The notes below the pieces were generated by a model. The model was not told where the DNA came from and did no database searches. It saw nothing but the letters and a program-made list of their open reading frames with translations. Below are positions 1 through 8,696 of a DNA stretch of 64,000 nucleotides, one piece after another. Both the position numbers and the translations under genes were made by a program. Source of the DNA: Debaryomyces hansenii CBS767 (lineage: Eukaryota; Ascomycota; Pichiomycetes; Serinales; Debaryomycetaceae); contig NC_006044.2 in assembly GCF_000006445.2 (NCBI RefSeq), forward strand, positions 558,001 through 622,000, given 5' to 3'. Within the stretch, counting starts at the first letter, position 1, and every line of letters begins with the position of its first letter.

Positions 1-266
1 ATTGTTATTGATACTGGTAAATAGTTGACAACTGTTATATTAACCCAATCCCCCTCGTCACCTTCAATAATTGGCCCTGGTGATTGGCCGTTGATTAGGA
101 AATTACTCTTATAAATTCCATCAGGGTTACCATATGCATGTGTTAATTCCAATCTATAATCTCTTACTTTCGGTTCACCAGCTGCAATATCTAGGTTACC
201 ATCTACAGTAGATGCATAAATAAATGGCAAAACCATTAACGTAACTAAACCATAGCCAATTTTCAT
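1..266 (-). CDS. Multicopper oxidase (laccase/Fet3-like), N-terminal fragment cut by window edge
   Basis: The reading frame opens at the ATG at 266 and runs off the start of the window, so only the first 88 residues are present. Residues 1-19 look like a secretory signal peptide: a short charged start, a hydrophobic core and a small-residue cleavage region (FIYAS). The rest resembles the first cupredoxin domain of multicopper oxidases, with the pattern INGQSPGPIIEGDEGDWVNI, where the N-G-x-x-P-G-P and G-D segments are typical. The family couples oxidation of Fe(II) or phenolics to reduction of O2 to water, at the cell surface or in the secretory pathway. The copper-binding HxH motifs would lie beyond the edge, so activity cannot be judged. 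The sequence looks more laccase-like than Fet3-like. It is divergent from ILM1. Confidence 0.8.
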   Translation of the reverse strand, partial: MKIGYGLVTLMVLPFIYASTVDGNLDIAAGEPKVRDYRLELTHAYGNPDGIYKSNFLINGQSPGPIIEGDEGDWVNITVVNYLPVSIT

Positions 267-562
267 GCTTACCATTCTTTACTCGATTATTTGTTGGTGT
301 AGACATTACAATTATTTTTCTAGAGAAATTACATGATATATTAGGCTTAAGTATATAATAATAATTTATAAGCAACATAAATTACTTCTAATATCGTCCG
401 ATATCTACTCAGTATGGTTATTTTGCAGCATTTAAAGTAACTTCAAGAATAAACTGTAAAAAATTGAGGTTTACAGTTAAATTGTTTCAGTGAAGTTTCT
501 TCAAAACTTTCTTGATTTGACCAACTAGTTTGAAACAAGAAAAAAAGGATTGACAAACAATC

Positions 563-1057
563 ATGCAATTCTTATCAGCAAAGTCATTATTATATGCTAG
601 GGTACTGTTGTTGGCTGTTCTTGCCTTTTTTTGCATAAAAGATCCCTCGGTCTTGTTGGAATCCGGGTTTGCTGTGCTCTTAGGTCAAGCAATGCAATTA
701 AATATCGTTTTGGTTGATAGTTCCAATCCATTACTAGGTATCACAGCCGTTGCATTCGCTACATTAGCAATTTCTGATTTTATTCCTTTATTGGCTGATA
801 ATATTGAATATTTCGAGACTATTGTACCAACCAGATTATTCCTTTATTTTGGATTAGCAGCATATTCATATGTCACTAGTTCACCATTTTTCAGTAGCAA
901 TGTTATCTTTGTATACTCGTTCTTTGAAATATGGTTTAATTTCTTAATCTACAACAATTTAAGAGATGAAAGATATTATAGAATTAAGAAGTTTATCGAA
1001 GAAAATGGTGACAAGTTGAACCTTGATGAAGCCGTTAAAGTTGCTGAAGTTGACTAA
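563..1057 (+). CDS. ILM1: Ilm1-like protein (increased loss of mitochondrial DNA)
   Basis: This 164-residue membrane protein resembles yeast Ilm1, an ER-associated multispanning protein whose loss destabilises mitochondrial DNA. Visible features are a hydrophobic N-terminal segment (about residues 12-27), a second around 60-76, and two more near 90-105 and 112-130. The signatures 'ISDFIPLLADNIEYF' and 'VPTRLFLYF' match the conserved Ilm1 core, and the tail is charged. The S. cerevisiae protein is somewhat longer (about 200 residues) because of an acidic C-terminal tail that is shorter here. The molecular function is not known. It is convergent with MED17, whose stop lies only about 33 bp downstream, so the two 3' UTRs very likely overlap. 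Confidence 0.88.
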   Translation: MQFLSAKSLLYARVLLLAVLAFFCIKDPSVLLESGFAVLLGQAMQLNIVLVDSSNPLLGITAVAFATLAISDFIPLLADNIEYFETIVPTRLFLYFGLAAYSYVTSSPFFSSNVIFVYSFFEIWFNFLIYNNLRDERYYRIKKFIEENGDKLNLDEAVKVAEVD

Positions 1058-1090
1058 TGTATATTACGTCTATATCGATAAATTAGGTAT

Positions 1091-2907
1091 TTATTCATTA
1101 ATAAAATTTAAAATTGTCCAATTTAGACACTCCTCGAGGTCACTTAAATCATTAAAGTTGATCAGCAAAACATTAGCACCTTGCTGATTATCACTTATTT
1201 TCTCGGAACTCTCAAACTTGATAATATTCAAATTAACAATCAATGTACAGAATATTTCAGTCGAGGAAATGTCAATATAAATCTTTAAGACTTGACCATC
1301 TTTCAAGTTATTGACAGTAACCTCGAATGAGGTCAAAGGTCTTTCAATTGATTTAATGAATGGGTTTACGATATTGTCTTGACTCTTTTTCAAATTGACG
1401 TATTTTTCGTAATCAATAGTAAGCTTTACTTTCTCTTTGAATTCGTTCAGATGAGAATCTAGAATATTCAACATATTCTGTACATTTATCTCGTGCCTTA
1501 TATGACCTAGTAACGGCCTTAAGATCAATGGATGCGAGTTGCTCTGTTTCCATTTTGTAATAGCCGTAGGAATTTTTTGCTTTAACTTCAAGTTATATTT
1601 ATAAAAGCAACATAACATTAATTTTAAAAGCGTTAGTATAGACTGAGCTTTTTTATTATTGATTGATGATAACTGGTTGATATTTTGATAGTAATTGCTT
1701 AATTCATCCTCATTATTTTCATCATAAATTATAGATTCTATCTCTATGATCTCATTATTTATTTCAATGATGATCTTATTAGCTATAATCAGCACGTTGT
1801 AGTTAATTAAGTACTTAGCTTCTCTTGTTAATTGATAAAATAAGTCCTCCTCAAATAAGAAAAATCTGGCTTTTTCTATATCATTAATTATTCCATACTT
1901 GCTGGTATTTATGAAATTATTCTCAAATATAGATTGACCTGTAAGCATATAATCATCATCAATTTTGCTAAGAATTTTGACTCTTATGTACTTATAAACT
2001 TTATTCGTAATTTTATTTGTACTAGACACTGGATTAAATGATATTTCACCGGTCTGGTTGTCCTTTCTTAAAATTGCAAGCCCCCTATCATGATAACTAG
2101 AACCTGAATCTCCGTAACCATATCTCACGCCAATTGCCCTTGATCCATTTGCAGGGTCTCTTGTTTTGTACAAAATTTCATGATTCCCAAGAACCAAATT
2201 AATCATATCCCAATATCTTTTCTCCTTTAGGACTTGTTCATTTAATCGTAAACTTGCGTTTTTGAAAGAATTGGTAATCTTATTCAACGATTCCAACTTC
2301 CAACCTTGACCAATTACGGCAGAATTTTTATATTTCGACGTATCTGTATTATTTGACAATCTGTCTGAATTTAAGGATCCAATAGGGACACTCTTGGATA
2401 GATGTGGTGACATTGTAGATTTACCTATGTTTGGTTTAACTGTGGAAAGTAATAATGAGACAAAATCTAATGATAATGATGTTTCATTCAAAGCAGAATT
2501 TATATATTTTGATAATTCAAACTTTTGCTTCTGAAAGTTTTCAAACGTATTTTTAGTGTCTATTAGATCATCTGTGCTATCAGAATGAAGTAAAGTCTCT
2601 TTGTTATCCATATCCTTGTCTTCAATTTCTTCTTCATTTGTTTTTAAATCTTCGGTCAGTGCATTGTCGGTGCAGGCAATCTCTTGTTCCAAGGAATCCT
2701 CTGTAAGATTTAAGAATGACAGCCTTTCTATTAAGATTCGAGGTATCAATTCGGCCATTGATAATTTATCCCTAGTAAGATATGGTTAATAGGTGGTCTT
2801 GAAAATTATTGAAGAATTTATAATACTTACTCATCTTGAATGAATGGATCTTTATATCCATCTCCATACAAGTCTGGATCTATCTCTAAATGAACCATAT
2901 CTCCCAT
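1091..2907 (-). CDS. MED17: Mediator subunit 17 (Srb4), spliced: join 2831-2907 and 1091-2771
   Basis: Med17 is an essential head-module subunit of Mediator, which relays activator signals to RNA polymerase II. Conserved Med17 signatures are present, notably '[16 protein letters not shown]' and '[18 protein letters not shown]'. The long frame alone would start at an ATG at 2758, but a clean intron (2772-2830) joins an upstream 77-nt exon in frame. That exon starts at ATG 2907 and encodes [20 protein letters not shown] and ten more residues, giving 585 residues in total. The donor is GTAAGT, the branch site TATTAAC and the acceptor CTAG. The N-terminal third is low-complexity and acidic; the C-terminal half holds the conserved helical and beta-rich core. 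It is convergent with ILM1 and divergent in reading sense from nothing nearby; RPN3 ends about 180 bp upstream. Confidence 0.93.
2772..2830 (-). other. MED17 intron (59 nt)
   Basis: On the minus strand the intron starts GTAAGT, has TATTAAC at 2785-2791 as branch site and ends CTAG. Removing it fuses 25 codons plus two bases of exon 1 to exon 2 in frame with no stop. The branch heptamer differs from the canonical TACTAAC at one base, as also in the ENT3 intron. Confidence 0.88.
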
Positions 2908-3090
2908 TGGCAGTTGAACTGTTAAGTCACTTAAAAACTGTACTATTATAGTATAATGTCATGAACTTGCATTAAGCATTCCAGTAAATGTCGCGATCGA
3001 CTAAATTGCAATATCTTGAGATTCCGAGCACGACAAAAAATTCTAATAATGCTCTGTATTATTATATATTATATAGAAAGACTACATAAC

Positions 3091-4551
3091 CTAATCCATA
3101 AAATCATCTAAGTCACCTTCTTCAATAGCCTTCAATAAATCTATTTCTTCTTCTTTGGATTCTAAACTATTCTTATTTGAATCTAATTTGTTGTTATCAG
3201 AAGGATATCTCATAGACTTAACACTATCATTGTGCAACGATAAACAAAACTTGATTCTTTGATCAAATTCACCTTGAGGCAATTTAGTTGAATATATATC
3301 CAATAATTCCTTACTCTTCATGTAACCATGTTCATGGTTAATACTAGCTTCTATAACACCATCTCTGATAGCTTTTGAGACTATGTATTCAGTCAGCTCT
3401 TCCGAATCCAAGTGTAATTTAATACAGATATCCTTCAATGAGATTTTTGAATATGATAACGAAATGACTCTGATACCGGTTTTAATGACGTTTTGGCCCA
3501 ATCTTGAAACTAAGGTAAAATTGTCATCCTTAACGAAATAGCTTTCATATTTTTTCAAGACTTCACCGAATAATTTCAAGTCACCCAACCTAACAGCTTT
3601 TGTAACCATAAAATAAGGTTCAAAGTTGCCCGCATTGTTTTTGAACACCTTCAATTCTGGAATATCACCCATTAATAATTCAATAATGATGCTTAATTTG
3701 GTTGCAGATTGAATAAAGCCGTTAGCCAATTGGGTTTGCGGAGTTTTTCTGATAGCTGCTAGAACATATTCATGAGCTAAGGAGTAGTCTAACTGAATAG
3801 CATTGATTTTAGCCAAGTAGTAATAATATCTCGCGTATAACGCATTACCAGCATTTTCAGGAAACTCAGTCTTTTCGATCAAGTTAGTTGCTTGGTTAAT
3901 ATCATGAGATAAAAGATAATTTCTCAATAACAAAGTTATGATGGAAGCTGTGGTTTCGCTATCGTGTCTTAAAGTAGCAGTCCTTAAGCTCAATAACAAT
4001 GAGGGACGTATGGAATAGTAATCTTTAGTCAATTCCTTAGTTCTACTGATGTAGAACCATATTTTAGCCTGAATGAAATCCAAAGAACGACGATTGAATG
4101 TTTGCATCAAATAAATAATCTTATCGTTGAAACTATCCAATTTCTTTAATTGATCCTGATCCAAAAGATAAATTTGAAACAACAAGTGAATGTACAAATC
4201 AACTTCTGGCAATACACTTTCATTTGAGTTAATCGATTCGTCGACGTCCATTTTATCTTCATTGGTCTTAGGCGTTCCAATTATGTCCACAAGATACAGT
4301 TTGTTTGGATGATCGTTTGCGTATGTTTTATTGATGATGATTCTCAAGCATTCTGGATTCTGTGATATCTTAAGCCTTAAGCGTCCTAAATCACGGAAAA
4401 CCTTTGAAATGTATCTGTTATCAAAATTGTCTGCCGCCTTCTGTAAGAATGTAAATGATTCTTCGATTTCCTTCACCAAACCTTCGGTCTCATTGGCACT
4501 TTCTGGTTCTTTAAATTCGGCTGAAGCCTTGTTCTTAGATATTTCAGACAT
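3091..4551 (-). CDS. RPN3: 26S proteasome regulatory subunit Rpn3 (PSMD3)
   Basis: Rpn3 is a PCI-domain subunit of the 19S lid, needed for lid assembly and degradation of ubiquitinated proteins. The 486-residue length fits the family. The N-terminal region is acidic; the middle carries TPR-like helical repeats such as 'NALYARYYYYLAKINAIQLD'. The PCI winged-helix follows at roughly residues 367-412 ('KISLKDICIKLHLDSEELTE' and 'AIRDGVIEASINHEHGYM'). The C-terminus is acidic and ends DLDDFMD, as in Rpn3 orthologues. A PACE-like site (GGTGGCAAC on this strand) sits about 80 bp upstream of the start, consistent with control by the proteasome regulator Rpn4. No introns or defects are seen. Confidence 0.95.
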   Translation of the reverse strand: MSEISKNKASAEFKEPESANETEGLVKEIEESFTFLQKAADNFDNRYISKVFRDLGRLRLKISQNPECLRIIINKTYANDHPNKLYLVDIIGTPKTNEDKMDVDESINSNESVLPEVDLYIHLLFQIYLLDQDQLKKLDSFNDKIIYLMQTFNRRSLDFIQAKIWFYISRTKELTKDYYSIRPSLLLSLRTATLRHDSETTASIITLLLRNYLLSHDINQATNLIEKTEFPENAGNALYARYYYYLAKINAIQLDYSLAHEYVLAAIRKTPQTQLANGFIQSATKLSIIIELLMGDIPELKVFKNNAGNFEPYFMVTKAVRLGDLKLFGEVLKKYESYFVKDDNFTLVSRLGQNVIKTGIRVISLSYSKISLKDICIKLHLDSEELTEYIVSKAIRDGVIEASINHEHGYMKSKELLDIYSTKLPQGEFDQRIKFCLSLHNDSVKSMRYPSDNNKLDSNKNSLESKEEEIDLLKAIEEGDLDDFMD

Positions 4552-5234
4552 TTTTTGAGCTGATGGTATATATAAACAAAATTGGCAAATGAATTGACTA
4601 TTCCTGGTGAGTCCTTAATCAATAGTATACGTTGCCACCATATAGTAGAAATCGTGAAAAATGCGATAAAATGTAGATTACCTAATACGGAAGTAAGTGT
4701 AAACAGATCATGATTGGGATTTTCCTGGATCTACAATATGAACGTGTTAGTGCTAAGGACGTTATTGCAATTTATATATTACACAGTCTTCAGTAAGAAA
4801 TGTTATAACAGTATGTATTACTATAAGTCATTTAGACGATGCTTTCAATTTCAATGGCTTGAAAGAGGCTATTGCAACCGCTAACTCAGGTGTTCGAATA
4901 ACGAGTTATTTTAGCCCTGGATATAGTTTTTCGATCTACACTAACGTAATATGGCTATGTTTCAATTCAAGAATTTTTGAAAAACAAATGTAAATGGATA
5001 TCCAAAGAAATTTTAGTAGGAAAGATAATTTCATAAACTTCAGAGATTTGTTTGTTCAATATGCTTAGACTGAAACTGCTCGATGGCCAAAAAGATTTAT
5101 CACATTAGACTATATTGGAACCAAGTAAAGAAATCATATATAACTAGTTAGTTTAAATAGATTATAAAAGACACAGAAAAAGCAATTATACTAGTGTAGC
5201 AGTTAAAAAAAGACTTATATGAAATAGCATTAAA
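4552..5234. other. Intergenic region: RPN3 promoter and YPT1 3' flank
   Basis: About 680 bp lie between the RPN3 start and the YPT1 stop, both genes being on the minus strand. The PACE-like site is the only recognisable element. No ORF of convincing length, tRNA or repeat was seen. Confidence 0.6.
4631..4639 (-). promoter_or_regulatory. PACE-like (Rpn4-type) element upstream of RPN3
   Basis: On the coding strand of RPN3 the sequence is GGTGGCAAC, eight of nine bases of the proteasome-associated control element GGTGGCAAA, about 80 bp before the ATG. Position and target gene both fit. CTG-clade Rpn4 sites are reported to vary from the S. cerevisiae form, so binding is inferred. Confidence 0.55.
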
Positions 5235-5861
5235 TTAGCAGCACGAGTTGGCTTGGTTTGAAGTTAAGGATTGACCTCTTAAATTGACGTTTGATTTGCC
5301 ACTGTTAGCATTATTAGCGTTTCCTGATGAGGTATTGTTTGTCATTTGAGCCTTAATCTGTCTGGCCATGGTGTAGAAAGCTTGCTCGACATTGGTAGAA
5401 GATAATGCTGACGTTTCCAAAAATGGGATATCCAACGCGTCAGCAAACTCCTTAGCAGCCGTGTATTCAACAACCTTCTTGTCGGATAAATCAGCCTTAT
5501 TACCAACCAATAATTTCATAACACCCCCTGTAGCATAACGGTCAATTTCCTGTAACCATTGCTTGACGTTGTTAAACGATTCTTGGTCCGTGACATCGTA
5601 AACGATGATAATACCATGTGCCCCACGGTAGTATGATGACGTGATGGTTCTGAAACGTTCTTGTCCAGCAGTATCCCAGATTTGTAACTTGATGGTCTTA
5701 CCATCTAATTCGATAGTTCTAATCTTGAAGTCAACACCAATGGTTGAAATGTAGTCTGGAGTATAAGTATCATCGGCGAATCTCAATAATAAACACGACT
5801 TACCAACTCCTGAGTCTCCAATCAATAATAACTTGAATAAATAATCGTACTCGTTATTCAT
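5235..5861 (-). CDS. YPT1: Rab GTPase Ypt1 (Rab1)
   Basis: Ypt1 is the Rab1 GTPase that recruits tethers for ER-to-Golgi traffic and also acts in autophagy. The 208-residue protein shows every G-box: GDSGVGKS (P-loop, residues 15-22), the switch I effector '[17 protein letters not shown]', switch [18 protein letters not shown] (base recognition; the usual form is NKCDL) and ETSAL. It ends in CC, the digeranylgeranylation site read by Rab geranylgeranyl transferase. The hypervariable tail is Asn/Ser-rich. The ATG at 5861 gives the canonical Ypt1 N-terminus ([20 protein letters not shown]). Confidence 0.97.
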   Translation of the reverse strand: MNNEYDYLFKLLLIGDSGVGKSCLLLRFADDTYTPDYISTIGVDFKIRTIELDGKTIKLQIWDTAGQERFRTITSSYYRGAHGIIIVYDVTDQESFNNVKQWLQEIDRYATGGVMKLLVGNKADLSDKKVVEYTAAKEFADALDIPFLETSALSSTNVEQAFYTMARQIKAQMTNNTSSGNANNANSGKSNVNLRGQSLTSNQANSCC

Positions 5862-6191
5862 TATATATAGGGCTTCTCTAAAATGTTAATTAAAGGGGAA
5901 TGTTGTTTTCAACTGAAATGCAAATTTTATAAGTAAACTATGACTTTATCAACTAAAAATAGTTCAAATATGGGTATACTTAATAAGATTTCTTCTTATT
6001 AATGTTTATAACTAGTTTTGTAATGATACCCTATATAAGTAATGTTATATTATTGATTCTTTATTGTGAATGAGTTCGAATTTCGAGTCTTTTGAGAAAT
6101 AAATTGCCATTAAATATTGACAATATTACACGACCACTATTGTTTAGTACTAAGCTACTATTATTACATTACACATAGCATATATATGTAT
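5862..6191. other. Intergenic region upstream of YPT1
   Basis: This 330-bp AT-rich stretch separates YPT1 from the stop of the TLC-domain gene upstream. It should hold the YPT1 promoter. No specific motif or small gene was identified. Confidence 0.5.
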
Positions 6192-7064
6192 CTATTCTAT
6201 CTTGTGGGCAAGTTCATGTTCCGCCTCCTTGGTGGTCTTTTTGCCAGTTGCTTTTTTCTTTGCAATCAAGAGCATTTTGTAAAACCAGTACACGTTCAAT
6301 ATATTAAGCGTAAAATTCAACAACAAAGTACCAACAGGTAAGACTTTATAGAGTTGATCCCACACAGCGAACATATCACGGGCAACCACGATAGCCGAGT
6401 AGAAGCCCCATAAAATTCTGACGGTGAAAAATGTCACCAACAACAAAATACCGTTCACGATAACAGTGGCATCACTAACGAAGCCTTCAGGCATCTTTGA
6501 TGCAAACCAGTTGATATTGACGAACGGAGTGCTCAATTCGAAAAGCAAGAACGCCGGAACCCATGGCAAGCAAAATCGGAACAATGTGCTGCCAAACACA
6601 AAGAGGGCAGACACAGCATGGACAAGAAACCCGGCACCAAACAAGTTCATGTACTTAAAACACACCACCAAGTCCCACAAAAAGTAGCCCACCGAAATCG
6701 AGCTGACGAATCCTCCATACGGATAGTATGCGAGTACGGCACTGGTGGGATCGACCTCCCTGTTCTTCCACGTAGGATGGTTCCACATCGGAATCAACGC
6801 GAGTACCGAGACTACGCATTGTACCATCGAAACAACATGAATATCGAAGTTTATCTTGGTCTTGTAGTTCAATTGGTTGTATGACTTCCCAAACAACCTG
6901 CTGGAAACCATCGGTGACAATTTTTGTACCAAGACGTACATTAAAAATGACCCCACGATCTCATGCCAGTGTGCAACGAAAGGGATGGTAGATGTCTCAG
7001 GAAAAGGTCTGAATTTTAAAAACGGATCTTCATTGAAGACCGGTAAGAAATCTGTTAAGGACAT
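6192..7064 (-). CDS. TDA4: TLC-domain (TRAM/LAG1/CLN8) membrane protein, Tda4-like
   Basis: A multispanning membrane protein of the TRAM-LAG1-CLN8 group, closest in feel to yeast Tda4 (YJR116W) and YPR114W, which lack an assigned activity. Several hydrophobic helices are visible, including 'IVGSFLMYVLVQKLS', 'VVSMVQCVVSVLALIPMW', 'SVGYFLWDLVVCFKYMNLFG' and 'GTLLLNFTLNILNVYWFYKM'. The FLWDLVVCF segment and the preceding YPYGGF are typical of the TLC fold. The first in-frame ATG is at 7064, giving 290 residues. The frame stays open for 24 more codons to a GTG at 7136, preceded by a possible splice acceptor, so the N-terminus is uncertain. The gene is divergent from ADO1. It ends with a lysine-rich cytosolic tail. 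Confidence 0.75.
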   Translation of the reverse strand: MSLTDFLPVFNEDPFLKFRPFPETSTIPFVAHWHEIVGSFLMYVLVQKLSPMVSSRLFGKSYNQLNYKTKINFDIHVVSMVQCVVSVLALIPMWNHPTWKNREVDPTSAVLAYYPYGGFVSSISVGYFLWDLVVCFKYMNLFGAGFLVHAVSALFVFGSTLFRFCLPWVPAFLLFELSTPFVNINWFASKMPEGFVSDATVIVNGILLLVTFFTVRILWGFYSAIVVARDMFAVWDQLYKVLPVGTLLLNFTLNILNVYWFYKMLLIAKKKATGKKTTKEAEHELAHKIE

Positions 7065-7278
7065 GCTTGAAAACTCTGAGATACCGTCGAAGCCTAAATA
7101 ATCCGACACAAGTAGTTTCTGATTATCGTCATTCACCTAGAATAGAATTGTTGGTATTTAGTACCCAGCTTATATAATCAAGCTTGTGAAATTTTGGAAA
7201 ATTTCTATTGACAGGACGTATATAGAATCTACAAGTTTACCTTATCCCACAGTAACATAGATAATCAATTATATCACC

Positions 7279-8325
7279 ATGTCGTACCCATTAGTTTGTT
7301 TAGGTAATCCATTATTGGATTTACAAGTTGACGTTGAACCAGAATACTTAAGTAAGTATGGTTTAAAGGAAAACGATGCTATTTTAGCCGAAGAAAAGCA
7401 CTTCCCAATTTATGAGGAAGTTTTGAAGAAGTCTGGATTAAAGACCGTTGCTGGTGGTGCTGCCCAAAACACTGCTAGAGGTGCTCAATACATCTTACCA
7501 CCAAAGTCCGTTGTTTACTTTGGATCTGTTGGTAAGGATGTCTACGCTGACAAGTTGAATGAGGCCAACGAACAATATGGCTTAAGAACCGAGTACCAAA
7601 TTCAAGAAGAAATTGCTACCGGTAAGTGTGCAGCTTTGATCAATGGTCCACACAGATCATTGGTTACTGACTTGGCTGCTGCTAACCACTTCAAGGTTGA
7701 CCACTTGGAAAAGCCAGAAAACTGGGCTATTGTTGAAAATGCTAAATATTACTACATTGGTGGTTTCCACTTGACTGTCTCTCCACCAGCTATTGAAAAA
7801 TTAGGTAAACATGCTGCTGAAAACAACAAGGTCTTTGCCTTGAACTTCTCTGCTCCATTCATTCCACAGTTTTTCAAGGATCCATTGGCCTCATCGCTCC
7901 CATACGTTGATTTCGTCATTGCTAACGAATCGGAAGCTGCTGCTTACGCTGAAACCCAAGGTTTATCTGTCGATTCAAAGGATGTTGTTGCCATTGCTAA
8001 GGAAGTTGCTAAGTTACCAAAGGCTAACAACAAGAGACAAAGAACTGTTGTTTTCACCCAAGGTACCGACCCAACGGTCACTGTTACTTACAACGAATCC
8101 ACCAAAGAGTTTGACGTCAAGGAATACGCCGTTAGAAAGTTAGAAGAAAACAAAATCACTGATACTAATGGTGCTGGTGACGCTTTTGCTGCTGGTTTCA
8201 TTGCTGCTCTTGTTGAAGGTAAAGATATTGCTCAAGCTGTTCATGAAGGTCAATGGGCTGCATCTTTATCTATCCAAGAAGTTGGTCCATCTTTCCCATT
8301 CCCTAAGCAAACCTACACTGCCTAG
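7279..8325 (+). CDS. ADO1: Adenosine kinase (PfkB family)
   Basis: Adenosine kinase phosphorylates adenosine to AMP with ATP. It salvages purines and pulls S-adenosylhomocysteine hydrolysis forward, supporting methylation. The 348-residue protein has the PfkB layout: 'LGNPLLDLQVDVEPEYLSKY' at the N-terminus, the glycine-rich GGAAQNTARGAQ substrate region, and the C-terminal signature DTNGAGD at residues 295-301, where Asp301 is the expected catalytic base of the anion-hole motif. The length fits Ado1 (about 340). Codon use is strongly biased to a small codon set (TTG, GGT, AAG), suggesting high expression, and differs from the flatter usage of POL5 next door. The gene is divergent from the TLC-domain gene. 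Confidence 0.96.
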   Translation: MSYPLVCLGNPLLDLQVDVEPEYLSKYGLKENDAILAEEKHFPIYEEVLKKSGLKTVAGGAAQNTARGAQYILPPKSVVYFGSVGKDVYADKLNEANEQYGLRTEYQIQEEIATGKCAALINGPHRSLVTDLAAANHFKVDHLEKPENWAIVENAKYYYIGGFHLTVSPPAIEKLGKHAAENNKVFALNFSAPFIPQFFKDPLASSLPYVDFVIANESEAAAYAETQGLSVDSKDVVAIAKEVAKLPKANNKRQRTVVFTQGTDPTVTVTYNESTKEFDVKEYAVRKLEENKITDTNGAGDAFAAGFIAALVEGKDIAQAVHEGQWAASLSIQEVGPSFPFPKQTYTA

Positions 8326-8696
8326 ATTGATACTGGTGATAGTCTGTGACTCGGTATCTTAATATATTCTTTTTTGTCCACTATATTTATCTTCTATTAC
8401 TTCATTTCAACATGGGTTTTCTATACAACTTTTTTTTTACAAAAGAATTTTTTTTCTTTGATGCTTACAATACTTACGGGGTACGGGTCTATAACTGACT
8501 TAATTATTTAGATTTCTATATATTATGAATGCAAACGAATTCAACATTGTTGCTAAAACATGTTACGTAAAAACGAAGGTTAGTGAGCCCTCACTGAATA
8601 TATTTAATATTTGAAAAAAATCGATGAGTTGAGTTTTAGCACCTAAACCTACGCTTGTTACATTCACTTAATTAGCTATAAACTACGCCAAAAGTG
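8326..8696. other. Intergenic region between ADO1 and POL5
   Basis: This 371-bp stretch holds the ADO1 3' UTR and the POL5 promoter. A PAC-like element lies at 8621-8630. An inverted repeat AGTGAG-CC-CTCACT sits at 8582-8595, about 100 bp before the POL5 start. No gene is seen. Confidence 0.55.
8621..8630 (+). promoter_or_regulatory. PAC-like ribosome-biogenesis element upstream of POL5
   Basis: TCGATGAGTT matches the core of the PAC motif (GCGATGAGNT) except at its first base. It is immediately preceded by an A-rich TGAAAAAAAT tract resembling the RRPE partner motif. It lies about 70 bp upstream of POL5, a ribosome-biogenesis gene, the setting in which PAC/RRPE pairs are typical. The same core also occurs by chance elsewhere in the window. 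Confidence 0.45.
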
